The notes: a model not told the origin generated them from the sequence alone. A stretch of 64,000 nt of DNA from Craspedostauros australis (GCA_026770025.1 JAMXDE010000015.1:1054001-1118000); one strand, 5' to 3'; counted from the stretch's first letter, positions 10,501-19,598 are shown. Numbers and translations: made by a program.

Positions 10501-11625
10501 AAGACGCAGCAGTGTTCGGACTGGAACCTGCGTCCACTCACGGCAGAACAGCTCGAATACGGCGCGCTGGATGCGGCGGTGTTACCGGTGCTCCTGGAAT
10601 CCATACTGCATCACAATTCCTCCGTGTCCAAGATGTACAACAACAGGTTCTTTGCGGTCCATTCCAAACTTCGCACCTCTCTGCGGTTCGTTGCGCTGGA
10701 GGACGACTTGACATTCCTGGATGGTCACGTTTACGAAGTTCCGATGGGATCCATCAAGGATTACCTTGGCCAGTCCATCGCCCGTCAAACGTGGCACACG
10801 GGTCGGCAGGACACACCGCCTTTGCCCACGCAGGTTCCCATCAGCCTTATCGAAGAAAGGAGCGCCAGGAGGCAGAAGGAGCGCGCTCTCAAGAAGGAGG
10901 AGCATGATACCAAATTCGGCACGAACGGCAAACCGAAGAGGCCACGATTGGTTTTGTCCGAGATTCCTGGATTTTTGGAAAACCTGCCAACGCCCGGCAT
11001 GAGCCTGGGATACACGAAGGACTCCTGCGTCAACCGCGTGGTGGGACATCACTTTTTGAATACGCTACCACTCAACACTCACCTGTCGTACCAGCGGCGT
11101 GGTGGGGTCGTGCAGATGACGAATGCATTCGTGTTGTTCGTGAATTTCGGCGGCAAGCCAGCGTTCGGGCGCTACGAAAATGAATTCATGGAGGGCGGCA
11201 GGTATTTGAACTTCGGCGTGACGCCCGAGAAGCGCGGACCGAGGGGAAGGAGCGAATTGGATCTTTACGAAGATATCATGCGCGAGCTGGAAGCAAAGGC
11301 GGATGTTGGAAGCCATGGGATGGAACAGCACGACGGACAAGCCGTCGGTGCGAACGGAGACACAACGAAGGATGGAGACGAGGAGCGTCAACCGGCGAAG
11401 GAGATCCTGCTGTTTGCTCGCGCAAGCTCCAATACCAAGTTCGTGTATTGCGGAAGATGTGCATGCGTCGAGGTGACTCAATGCGACCCGTCTGTCCGGC
11501 TGGGTTCTGTCGAGCTCATTTTGGAGCTGCTGGAATTCGGGCGCCTGTTGGCAGAGGATGCAGTATCCGACGACTTTCGGGACATGGTCGAGGCGCGGCA
11601 GAACGTGTACCGTATGATAATGTAA
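7504..11625 (+). CDS. YbaK-ankyrin-DEDDy exonuclease fusion protein with N-terminal presequence
   Basis: A single 1373-residue frame from ATG 7504. Residues 1-49 look like a signal peptide: a basic start, a Leu-rich core at 24-39, then a PTVHCF site that leaves Phe after the cleavage point, which suggests secretory or bipartite plastid import. Residues about 229-401 resemble the YbaK/aminoacyl-tRNA-synthetase-associated editing fold (IEVKTLVW, then EGLTEFQSGTMPP and a GSGMLGKSLLL stretch); a CAG/CAA-encoded Gln run interrupts it near residue 265. Ankyrin-like repeats follow at about 520-625 (NALHLAAWKGD). Residues about 860-1040 form an RNase D/WRN-type 3'-5' exonuclease domain with all five DEDDy residues visible: D869 and E871 (LDCEW), D942 (GIQQDIG), Y1019 and D1023 (EYGALDAAV). 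The C-terminal 200 residues (FVNFGGKPAFGRYENEF, ILLFARASS) are conserved-looking but unnamed. Likely roles, by inference, are hydrolysis of mischarged tRNA and RNA/DNA 3'-end trimming, possibly in the plastid. Confidence 0.85.
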   Translation: MHRICRGLVKVNSIITSPIASVALPPPLLLLLLCLLLPFIPTVHCFHCFAIGNSRIGHNIRGNIRAHGVAFAHRAQLGARAGARQHQGRHFLAAAASTPCRLSSSGSGADFHRSFGSRTFTASRISMTLANSNCDEPSAGGMEGETRRPTTSAVATAEPQEQQSLLETRLFGTSIIHSPSDYEIIVDQDWDNVQHAALKSGTLFNGDVQDPSAMAKHAGPSDTRAAGVIEVKTLVWEVTNFFLDQVGFASGGTPDGLNVAVDDTNTALQQQQQQQQQQQQRLENPLYIVTVCQMEDKVDLYKIRNALRSIYPSGTTSSPHISLAPRDTAEGLTEFQSGTMPPICHATDMQLFVEQAVADMDDGQVLSLGSGMLGKSLLLTKGRMMDIARETNAVGVAIHPFSKSPTSLSTLAAQDSAVMNASSDGDASMDMDMDTDHRSQASQGSKQNSDKNSGKTRPSSYQTPMDRLAEYRKLPNAIDRAKLLRSTARRKGRFSDVEKLVAEAVDTDDFAAVMKVCPKLGPDRNALHLAAWKGDMATVRLLVETSKKFDETADVINRVSVGSSNYGKTPIFYSLTQCRDEMIRYFLDEGASLLFVNNKGQTPCSIAPTHLPEELCDYMYQKEAEQLRAGGKFVNYRESESDERMYGDLDPRFAIDCVNMGEDVVPQIEAFKESLQNASSTSIIDGVPTDFAPRSLRPTTRWWKRDDKSLESANLGEGPAITFTQSREMVKGSRRRQKLKLKRQQRQQMEEKLKAVEEDDDALLPDIDSMERLTLAEVFPTAGRTNNNDVDNDHDDRTIPAPSVTLVNNLESARAFAAEVQRTLDYANEKLKEQDEETTAPAESKATTAEKGVNSDGDLLILKCAWGLDCEWRPGSQCGKDSPVETLQLSSRNAAFVIDVRTIFSEPSPSESHETRQLLTSALQALLRSKAIALVGFGIQQDIGKLAASFPKQKAFELYESVIDLPSVSNTAFPKSFKIKRCMTSLSKMVASLMEKRLDKTQQCSDWNLRPLTAEQLEYGALDAAVLPVLLESILHHNSSVSKMYNNRFFAVHSKLRTSLRFVALEDDLTFLDGHVYEVPMGSIKDYLGQSIARQTWHTGRQDTPPLPTQVPISLIEERSARRQKERALKKEEHDTKFGTNGKPKRPRLVLSEIPGFLENLPTPGMSLGYTKDSCVNRVVGHHFLNTLPLNTHLSYQRRGGVVQMTNAFVLFVNFGGKPAFGRYENEFMEGGRYLNFGVTPEKRGPRGRSELDLYEDIMRELEAKADVGSHGMEQHDGQAVGANGDTTKDGDEERQPAKEILLFARASSNTKFVYCGRCACVEVTQCDPSVRLGSVELILELLEFGRLLAEDAVSDDFRDMVEARQNVYRMIM

Positions 11626-12182
11626 ATAGGCTACTCTACCCCATTAGCATGCGACGAGTAGTACGACTGCTGTTGCACTCTACGACTCCATTCTGTATTA
11701 CTCTGATCCACTTGTGCTATTAGTTGTTTGCTTGCGTCGGTGGCATTGCGACGATGAAGATCAAGCCCGCGCTCACAAACAGATTGCACGAAACGCAGAA
11801 TCCACTCTCGACTCCACCAAGTTTGGCTTCTCCGATGAGCGCTCAATGGAGTGCTCGTTCAAGTTCATTCTCAACGGCGTTCAGCCGCATCCAATGGAAT
11901 TCAATTTGAGTGTGTGAGTGTGTGTACGACTATGTGTAGAGCAGTGCATATTTGTGATAAGGTTTGTTCTATGGTGATGGTAATTGTAACATTGGTTGAT
12001 CGTGCTGTGGTCGCCTTTGGGATGCAAGGATCTTTCGTCAGGTCAGTACTGGAATATTCGTGGTGTGCGCATGCTTGCTTCATGAGTAAGCAGCGATGGG
12101 GCCTTTGATACGCGATGAATGATCAGCATGGCTTGACTTGTGGTAAAGGAATAAGGGATGTTGTGAAATACAACCACACCAT
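11626..12182. other. Intergenic between convergent genes
   Basis: Space between two genes that end toward each other (plus gene stop at 11625, minus gene stop at 12183). It holds both 3' UTRs. I see no conserved frame; a (gt)-rich stretch sits around 11905-11930. Confidence 0.5.
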
Positions 12183-12812
12183 TTAAGCGGTGAAGTGCTC
12201 GATGATTCCCTTTCCGTCAACAAGCTCCTGGGCGATGAAACCAGCGGCGGCGAGCATGGCAAGGCGTCCGTTCTGGAGCTCCTTGGTTTGCATGATGGCG
12301 AGCTCCTCTGGGTCCTCTGGCTTGAGGCCGAGTGGATCGAAGCCGATGTCACCTGGAGTGTAGTTCTCACGCATGAGTCCGGCCTGGTCGACTGGGACGG
12401 CCTGTGGCTCGACGAATCCCATCTCGGCACGTCGGGTCTCGGCGGCGCCGATTCCAACAGTGAGGAGGACCCAGAAGAGGGTTGGGACCTGGGAGAGGTG
12501 GGTGATGGCTGGGCCGGAGATCTGGGAATCGAAGAGGAACGAAGATCCCTCGACCTTCTCTCCGACGAGGAATCCGAGGACGGCGAGCATGGAGACGCGT
12601 CCGTGGGTGAGCTCGGCCTCGCGGTAACGCTTGAGGGTGTTGGCATCGGCCTTCTCGGCGAATCCGAGTGGATCGAAGAATCCGACTGGGGCGATGGCGC
12701 CTGGGAGCTCAGCGGTGGCCTTGAGGGCGGATCCGGAGGTGGACTGCTGGATTGGGGCAAAGGCGGCGGCGGAACCGGCGAGGGCAGCGATGAGGGTGGC
12801 GGTGAACTTCAT
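12183..12812 (-). CDS. Fucoxanthin-chlorophyll a/c light-harvesting protein (Lhcf type)
   Basis: A 209-residue antenna protein that binds chlorophyll a/c and fucoxanthin in the thylakoid membrane and passes excitation energy to the photosystems. ATG at 12812. Residues 1-17 are a signal peptide ending in AAAFAP, the diatom plastid-import motif with Phe at the cleavage site. Helix 1 carries the chlorophyll-binding EAELTHGRVSMLA pattern (about 67-80), a middle helix covers about 108-128, and helix 3 carries KELQNGRLAMLA (about 176-188). The FDPLG motif appears twice, before helix 1 and before helix 3. Length is normal for an Lhcf. Codon use is strongly biased toward C-ending codons, unlike most neighbours, as expected for a very highly expressed gene; this bias also creates long empty frames on the opposite strand. 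No intron. Confidence 0.97.
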   Translation of the reverse strand: MKFTATLIAALAGSAAAFAPIQQSTSGSALKATAELPGAIAPVGFFDPLGFAEKADANTLKRYREAELTHGRVSMLAVLGFLVGEKVEGSSFLFDSQISGPAITHLSQVPTLFWVLLTVGIGAAETRRAEMGFVEPQAVPVDQAGLMRENYTPGDIGFDPLGLKPEDPEELAIMQTKELQNGRLAMLAAAGFIAQELVDGKGIIEHFTA

Positions 12813-13721
12813 GGTTGTTGTAATTGTTGTTTGTGTTGGTTGTGGTTTGGATGGATTGATCGAGTGTTGTTCAAGCTTTTGATTTTATGAGGATGAGATG
12901 GACGTCGGAGTTTGAGATTTCAGTTTATTGCTCACGATGCAGTCAAACAACGTTGGGACGACACCATCACCTGACAACACACTGTTGAAACGATGCAACA
13001 CTCTGCAAAACAATCGACCACTGATGAAAATGCATCCGTAAGCAAGCAACGACGTGTGTCGATGGCTGCGTCGTCATGTGTTGGTCATCGTTGCAACGTC
13101 TGCGAACGAACAAGTCATCATACCATACTGTACCACCGATCACGGTTCCAAGATATTCTTACGAAGATCCACGAATGCATCGTCGTGACAGTACTCGTAT
13201 GTATAATACCACAGAGCACTGCGCTCTCATCTATTCTATTCTATTCTATGATACACTGGTCATCTGTGCCCACATCTTTCCTCCACATCATGCTGTGGTG
13301 GTGTTGTGGTGTGGTGGCAACGTTCGTGGTGTTGTTGTTGTTGTGGCCGTCTGACGCACCGAAAAACGCAGCAATGCCAGAACGGAACACGTCAAGAAAT
13401 TCCAACACATCGTGAATCCGAACTGCTTCGAGAATGCGAACCAGCAACAACACGTCATCGTGAACTCACAGGACTCATGCGACTAAATGCTGCATTGTTG
13501 GCTTCTGGCTACGAATCACAAATGTAGCAATAACGAAATAGAGAACAAAGTACGCACAGTTCATGCTCTATATAGTATCCGTAACGATAGTGAAAAATAA
13601 TCTGACTCTTCTAATAGCGTATTATTTCTTGCTTGCATACGCCACTCTCCTCGTCGTTACCACTGTCGCCTTCGTCTTTTCTCGCAGTGCTTGCCAATGG
13701 CACAATCTCTCCGAGGATGTT
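12813..13721. other. Intergenic: antenna-gene promoter and 3' flank of the broken gene
   Basis: About 0.9 kb between two minus-strand features. The first 150 bases should be leader and promoter of the light-harvesting gene. GT/TTG simple sequence lies around 13300-13345. No frame here looks coding. Confidence 0.45.
12881..12889 (-). promoter_or_regulatory. Possible TATA-like element of the light-harvesting gene
   Basis: On the minus strand a cataaaatc-like A/T element lies about 70 bp upstream of the ATG at 12812, and the A/C-rich leader after it lacks other ATGs. Position and composition fit a TATA-type core promoter, but this rests on consensus alone. Confidence 0.25.
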
Positions 13722-14872
13722 TCACACGTTGACACCAAACGCATTCACCATCATGCCAAGCATCTTGGTGTTCTTGAACCAGGGAAACAGTCGTTGGGTG
13801 CAGAACCATCCATAGTTGAGCACCCCATCATTTTTGCCAAGGACGACACAGTACAGCGCAGGTCCCTCTGCGTACTGCTTCAGAGAACCTTGGAGATCTG
13901 CGTCATTCTCAAGGTCGAGGACGGCCGAGTTTGAGGCTGCCTGCTCCAGTGCCTTGAGGGTGGCCGCGAGATTCGCACCGATCACGCTCTGGTTTGCATT
14001 GATCTGGTTGCTGGAATTGTATAGGAGGTTGCAGCAGTCCCCAAGAGAAAACAGCCTGCCGCCCGATCCCTTCACGCGAAAATGGTCGTCCACGTCAATC
14101 CACCTGGCCTCGTTGAGGAATTTTGAGTCAAGGAAGGAGTTCACGGAATGCAACCCAGTAGTGTAAACGACTTCCGAGGCATCGATCTCTCTGCCGCTAT
14201 TCATTAGCTTCAGGTTGTTGCCGCTATTGCCGTCGTTCAATTTGACGGCCTTTTCGTTGAGAACAACCTCGACGCCCATTTTCTCCAGCTTCTTTTGGAT
14301 CCACCTGCCAGCGGACTCGGTGGCCTCCATGCACAAGTGTGGCTTGCTCTAGACGATCATGATCTTCTTCGATGCGCCGAACCTCTTCTTCTGGCGGTAC
14401 GCAATCTCGCCTGCCAACTCGCAGCCGATGATCCCACCGCCGACGATGACAATAGATTCAGCAGTCACAAGACGCTCGCCTTCCGCTCTAAGCGTGCCGC
14501 ACGCTCTTCGAGGGTGGCAGGTGCCGTGGGTCCGCGAACGCAGGCCGTCCAATGGCAACCGGCACCAGTGCCCACCATGCACACATCAAATTCGACCTTC
14601 TCGCCGTTGGACAGAGTGGCCTGCTCTGCCGTCAAGTTTGTGACGATAGAATGGATCAAGCGGATGTTGTGTTTGTCGGCCCATGGCTGGAGTGGATGCA
14701 AGGCGTTCTTGCGATCTTCTTCGTTGAATGGTGTGCAGAATGCAAACATCGTAACCTCGAAGTACTTCTTAGGTTCCACAAGAGTGATGTCGACGGTCGG
14801 GTTCTGCCCTCGCAGCGCTTTGGCTGCGGTCACACCGGCAGCGCCTCCTCCGATAATCAGTGATTTTGTCAT
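13722..14872 (-). pseudogene. Broken AIFM2/FSP1-like FAD/NAD(P)H oxidoreductase
   Basis: The pieces together cover a full-length (about 380-residue) pyridine-nucleotide-disulfide oxidoreductase of the AIFM2/FSP1 group, flavoproteins that reduce quinones with NAD(P)H. From ATG 14872 the first frame has the FAD-binding IIGGGAAGVTAAKAL motif and runs through WTACVRGPTAPATLEERAARLE, then stops at 14465-14467. The protein resumes one frame over with ERLVTAESIVIVGGGIIGCELAGE (the NAD(P)H-binding motif). A TAG at 14349-14351 then interrupts this second frame at KKIMIV, and the same frame continues to the C-terminal FAD-contact motif FSLGDCCN and a TGA at 13722. There are thus two independent lesions, a frameshift near 14470-14485 and a nonsense codon. 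Neither lies in anything resembling a GT-AG intron, because conserved sequence abuts both. A recent pseudogene is the simplest reading; two assembly errors are the alternative. Confidence 0.8.
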
Positions 14873-15480
14873 GATGGATGATAAATGCTGGATGCTAGAT
14901 GTTGAATGTTGAATGTTGACTGCTAGCGTTGGCTGTTGGTGCTTGTTATTTGGTTCGATGATGGATTTTATGAGGTTGTCGATGCTCTATTGTGCCAATG
15001 GTCCACAAGAAAGACGCCAATCCGCTGTGGCGAGCCATTGAGTGCAGAACTTTTCGACGCTGCCTTGGCAATCAGTGTTCTTTGCTCCTACTCCCCACCT
15101 ATCGCATTTGGTGGGAAGAGACCATGTTCTTTGATCTTCTACTTGGTCAAATTGTGAGGGAACCTTCAGGAAAACCGCTTCCCAGATCTATTCTCCTGTT
15201 GTAGCGCCTTCCAAAATGTGCTTCTTCAATTTGGGACATCTCCCAAACTCGGCTCAGAGCTTGTGACTTGTTCAGTCACGAATACTATTTTGAATTTCAC
15301 GTTTCGCGGAAAACAGACGAGAAAAATGATCCACATCGATGCCGACATCAATGACGACAACAATGCCAACAACAATGCCAACCGCCACCATGGTACAAGT
15401 AAAAGTCGGCGGACCAACCCATTAATCTCTGGGAACAAGCATCACCAAGCATTCGACATTGCCAATACAGAAGAGGAGAC
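14873..15480. other. Intergenic between divergent features
   Basis: A divergent spacer: the broken oxidoreductase reads left and the HNH-like gene reads right. A short imperfect repeat of gatgctggatgctaga-like units lies at about 14875-14930. An AAC/GAC-rich tract at 15345-15385 precedes the plus-strand gene. No coding frame supported. Confidence 0.45.
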
Positions 15481-16789
15481 ATGATTGGCGGATCTTCAGT
15501 CATAGCGGCGTTGCCGGAACCGACATTGCCGATCTTGACAGGATGTGGCACGTTCGCCTTGACGCTGGCGGTGTCAACGACGGCGCAGAAGCTGGTCGGG
15601 ATTTCCACCGGAACGAGGTTGCTGCCATCGTTGGTGGGCTTTGCGACGGTGTACTTCGCATCCATCTTTGCCCAGCAGGCCTGCGTCGCCAACCACGGAT
15701 GGCTGCAACAGAATGGCGGCAACTTGCAGCTGTCTGCGAAGAACCTGTCCCTGCCCAAGATCGAGGACATCAAGGCGCTACCGTCGAGGCTATCGCTGGA
15801 CAAGCTGACATTTCCCACACCGTCGTTCAAAAGGGATGAACATTGGAAGGTTGGAGAATTCAAGATCCCAAAGCACGACGTTCGAATGTGAGTTGTGAGA
15901 ATTGGTATGGAACGGATTGGACTGGACTGGAAATGGACTGGACTGGAAATGGGCTCGACTGGAAATGGGCTCGACTGGAAATGGGCTCGACTGGAAATGG
16001 ACTAGAAACAAAGTACACATGAGTTGCGAGGTGTATACTCCATGCCTGCGGATGATGGGAAAATGATCGGGATGGATTTCTGACTTGCAGTGTCGCTCTC
16101 TTCTCGATTCAACGCCTCGTACTTTCCGAACCACCCAATGTCTCGCCTGCAGTGGAATCATCGGAGCATTGGCGTTCAAGGCGATCGGTGGCAGATTCTG
16201 GGGCGTCGCACCGAGCTCATTGACGCACCCAGGTTCGTTCAAGCGTTGGTCTATCCCCTGCACCGATAAGTACGCGACGCCCGCGCAACGGTCGATGATC
16301 GAACGCATGGGAACTCTGTGGGGCTGCCACACGTGCGGATCGAGGATGCTGCTGCACCGCGGCACGTTCAAATTCGCAGGCGACCACATGCCACCGAAGA
16401 GCGTGGCCAGCGAGATGAACAAGACGTGGATACGACGCGCTATACTGGGTGACGTGAAGTTCCGCTTCTACCCGCAATGCGCGAACTGCAGCAACGTGCA
16501 GGGCACGACACTCCTGGAGGCTTCGCGCAGCATGGGAAAGCGCACACCGGCAACGTTGAAGGCGTCGCATCTGAAGAGGGCCGGAGGTGGTCGCGCGTCC
16601 CATAACCACGCTCTGCGACCGCGGCTGAATCATCTGACGGGAGGAGTTTTGGCGGGCATGACAGTAGTCGGCGCCACCGATGCAGAAATCCGGGAGGGCA
16701 ACCAGCAGAGATTTGCGCGGCTCTCGAAATCGGTCGAGGACGGCTGCGGCAAAGTGTGGAAGAGATTGAAGTCCGGAAAGCTACTGTAG
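15481..16789 (+). CDS. Membrane-anchored protein with HNH-like zinc module, two exons
   Basis: Predicted join 15481-15887 and 16153-16789, 347 residues. The donor is AT|GTGAGT at 15888 and the acceptor TGCAG at 16148-16152; the phase-2 junction restores one frame, whereas the nearer AG at 16089-16090 does not. The N-terminus (about 10-60) has two hydrophobic helices, so membrane anchoring is likely. The C-terminal half has GCHTCG (C194, C197), GDHMPPKSV (D213, H214) and FYPQCANC (C245, C248). The order CxxC - DHxxP - CxxC is that of an HNH-type treble-clef fold, the first and last pairs binding zinc and the central His being the usual catalytic residue. I recall unnamed eukaryotic proteins with the same DHMPP...FYPQC pattern but cannot assign a function. 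The intron contains a 16-bp minisatellite. Confidence 0.78.
15920..16004 (+). repeat. 16-bp minisatellite in an intron
   Basis: About five tandem copies of a 16-bp unit (actggaaatgggctcg and close variants) lie wholly inside the intron 15888-16152, between donor and branch region. The first copies carry actggactgg variants. Confidence 0.85.
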
Positions 16790-17312
16790 CGACGCCGCAT
16801 ATACCCGTCGTTCTCCCACATCCAGGCTTTTCTCAAGAGTGTTATGTAGAAGTTCCTGCGGGTGTGGCAGATTGTACCGTCGAGCAATATGGTCGAATGG
16901 AATGCAAGTCCAAAGATTGAGCCGTGAATCAGCGGCCAAGTATTGGTGCGCACATGGATGATACATTGTTGTCGAATCCAGAGAGAGCGATCCAATCGTG
17001 GAGATTCGAGATGAAGGATGTTCGACTCATTTGACTAGATTTCGAATGCAACAAAGAACAAAGCGAAAACGCGGTTTTCTGTGTCCTTGACGAGAACGTT
17101 TGCTCTTTCTTCGTTGTTGTTCAGCGAAAACGATCATTTGTTCCTCTTTCGTGTTCGGGTCAGCACTCCCAGAAACAAGGTATAGCATCATAGTTGCAAC
17201 AGAGCAAGCGCAACATCAACATCACAGCATCATAACATCATAACATCAATAGCAAGTGAAATAGCGAGAGCAATAGCGATAGAAAGATAGCGAACGAATC
17301 GAGACAGACAGC
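16790..17312. other. Intergenic between co-oriented genes
   Basis: About 520 bp between two plus-strand genes. The last 110 bases before the next ATG are a leader of catcataac/aatagc-like short repeats. No coding frame supported. Confidence 0.45.
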
Positions 17313-18056
17313 ATGCTGAGGTTGGGAAGAAGGAGACGATCCGACACGAGGACGCCGCCGGAACATGGCGGACCTGTGGGAACCGAGGCCAGAGCCGCCA
17401 AGGAGGTGGAGCTCAACGCGAAGGACTTCAAGTACCCGCCGAACGGATTCCTCACGAGGATGGAGCACACGATGTTGTACTCCATGATCAAGGAGTCAGA
17501 GATCTTCCCGCCGGACGTCGTCGTCAGCGCGATACAGGAAGAGAACTTCGAACCCTACCTCTACGCGCGGCCGCATCGCTCCTCCAACACTGCCGAAGCG
17601 GGCGTCTCGTATGCGCAGCTGACGGCGGTTCTGGCACGTTCGGCGGAGCAGTGGCCGGGCGATTCGGAAGTTCCCAGGGTGCTGTGCAAGGAGGTCATCC
17701 GATGCGTCATCCGGTACGCGGAGAAGAACGGGCTGGACCGCAAGACGGAAACCGACGAGCTCATTCGTCCCATGATCCGGTTGGCGGAGCGCAAGAACAG
17801 TCAGACATCGTTGGCCGTCATTCTGCCGGCCTACACCGGATTAGCGTTGTCCATGGTCACTGGAAATCCGGTGCCCATGCTGCTTTCCAGCGTGGCGATG
17901 AACGTGGCTACGGCGCGCATGGTCGCCAATGATGCCAGCAATCATGAGAACCTATCGTCGTACATGAAATCATCCAACAGGATGGCGGACGTCGAGAAGG
18001 CTTCCCTGCTGGACGAATGCCATGAGGACTCTGACGGCGACGGTGAACATCCCTAG
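17313..18056 (+). CDS. Uncharacterised 247-residue protein with hydrophobic C-terminal helices
   Basis: I do not recognise the family. It is a single exon from ATG 17313, with coding-type composition throughout. Residues 1-35 are basic and flexible. Residues about 45-165 are helical and charged, including YPPNGFLTRMEHTMLYSMIKE and a CKEVIRCVIRYAEKNG segment. Residues about 168-210 are hydrophobic (a SLAVILPAYTGLALSM stretch, then PVPMLLSSVAMNVATARM) and could form two membrane or membrane-embedded helices. The tail is acidic (ECHEDSDGDGEHP). No signal peptide. The balanced composition and intact frame support a real gene; function is unknown. Confidence 0.7.
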   Translation: MLRLGRRRRSDTRTPPEHGGPVGTEARAAKEVELNAKDFKYPPNGFLTRMEHTMLYSMIKESEIFPPDVVVSAIQEENFEPYLYARPHRSSNTAEAGVSYAQLTAVLARSAEQWPGDSEVPRVLCKEVIRCVIRYAEKNGLDRKTETDELIRPMIRLAERKNSQTSLAVILPAYTGLALSMVTGNPVPMLLSSVAMNVATARMVANDASNHENLSSYMKSSNRMADVEKASLLDECHEDSDGDGEHP

Positions 18057-18418
18057 TTCCTGGTCAGGCCATCATGGGAGGATATATTGAGCATTCCAAC
18101 CGGGCTGCTGGTGAAAACTGGGGCGAGGTGAACCGCCCCACTGTACATACGTGCGAGAATGTGTGCGCTATCCATGTGCCATGTATTCTACTGGTACAAT
18201 TATGAGTATGAATATGAATATGAGTACGAGAATGATACTGTTATCGCAGCGTGGTCTGTGTTGCTAAGTATCATTTCAGAAGGTGGCGCAGTCTCACAGG
18301 ATTACGCTGCCATGTGCGCCACAAGAGCGCGCCATGTGGCCACGCGGCGACAAGATGGATGGAAGGGCGACAGATGGCGCATCTTCTAATAGCACCAGGT
18401 TGAAACAACTGCAGGATC
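18057..18418. other. Intergenic between convergent genes
   Basis: 3' flanks of two converging genes. Contains a (tatgag/tatgaa) repeat at about 18200-18230. Nothing else seen. Confidence 0.45.
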
Positions 18419-19598
18419 TTACCCCACGCACGTGACGCGCTCAGCGCGCTTCATCTCACTTGCCATCCAAGCGCTGTGATTCACCAGCACCAGTCCCCCG
18501 AAAGCGGTCGGCAGCATCTCCTTCGTCATGCCGAATTTTCCCAGCGTCTTCAGCACGTTGGCATCGCTCCCACCATGGACGTGCATGCGCTTCTTCAGGC
18601 GCTTCCCAAGCAGGATCTTCACGACGGGGAAGATGAAGCGCAAGAACGTGGGAGGGTGGCAGATGTGGATGGCCGACAGCCGCATCGGCAGCAAGCCACG
18701 GAAGCTCTCCGACATCATCTCCGTCAGCTTGCGATCGAACAGAGAGAACTTGGAGTTGCGCGGATCGGCCAAGATGACAACGCCCCTCTTTTGGGTCTCC
18801 ACGTCCTCAAGCGCGGCGTGGATTAGGTACCAGAAGGCGCGCAGCTTCGATTCGCGCGGATTCGTGCAGGCATCCATGATCCCGGGGCGGATCATGATCA
18901 TGACGCGCCCCGACGCATCGGGCACGACGCATCCGAACTCGGTTCCAAGAGTGTCCAGGTCCACCTTGCTGGCGCTGTTCAATGTCAACTTCTGGAAAGC
19001 GGCGTGAGGCCCAAAGATCTCCACCCGCTTCTCCCAGTACGACACGAGACGCTTCGCTGCGAGCTGTGGTCGGAGTAGGCGGCGGTATTCACGACGGTGC
19101 GTGCAATTATTTTTGTTGGGATATCATGAGAGGCAAGTTTATGCCGTGGTTGGAGGTGGTGCGTGTGAGAGGCAGCGTGTATTAAGGCAGAGAGGATGAG
19201 ATCTGGGAGAATATATGTACAGAGAGAGAGAGAGAGAGAGAGAGAGCTTGCCATGGTACTCCATATGAGTACTCCAATAATTCAAAGACGATTGGCTGCG
19301 ACGAATCAAACTTCAATGATAGACAGCCATGCGATGTTGTTGCTGCCTATCGTACACATATGCAAAGATGCACACATACCTTTGCGTTGAAAACTTCACA
19401 ACGCAGAAACTTGAGCTTTTCCCCTTCCGACAAAAGATCGGGGTTGCGTTGCAGCACCTGCAAGTAGCTCGTCTTGTCTTCATCAGGGATCTCGGCCAGC
19501 TCCTTGTCGATCCGGTTCACTGCCTCCACAAGGAGCTCATCGGACTCGATGGGATGTTTCTGACCGTACTGGTCAGCCTTGGTGAATGAAACTTTCAT
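18419..19598 (-). CDS. CRAL-TRIO (Sec14-like) lipid-binding protein, paralogue 1
   Basis: Predicted exons 19598-19380 and 19063-18419 (minus), 287 residues. The intron 19064-19379 has donor AAG|GTATGT and acceptor CACAG, phase 0. Exon 1 (73 codons) carries a short helical N-terminal lobe ending FLRCEVFNAK; exon 2 opens LAAKRLVSYWEKRVEIFGP, the usual entry into a CRAL-TRIO lipid pocket. The domain continues through VMIMIRPGIMD, HAALEDVETQKRGVVIL, LLPMRLSAIHICHPP and FIFPVVKILLGKRLKKRMHVHG, the last resembling the gate helix and basic patch that contact phosphoinositides. Such proteins shuttle or present hydrophobic ligands (phospholipids, tocopherol, retinoids) in the cytosol. A clear paralogue with the same intron position lies at 44905-46059. 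The ligand cannot be inferred. Confidence 0.88.
19221..19246 (+). repeat. (AG)13 microsatellite in an intron
   Basis: Twenty-six bases of uninterrupted AG dinucleotides inside the intron 19064-19379 of the CRAL-TRIO gene; on the transcribed strand it is a CT tract, upstream of the acceptor. Confidence 0.95.

Noticed and set aside
12195-12890. 231-codon frame opposite the light-harvesting gene
   Set aside because: It mirrors the strong codon bias of the antenna gene; Glu/Gly/Asp-rich nonsense with no independent support.
16083-16090. Acceptor AG at 16089-16090 for the HNH-like gene
   Set aside because: Joining here puts exon 2 in a frame that stops early; the acceptor at 16151-16152 keeps the conserved frame.
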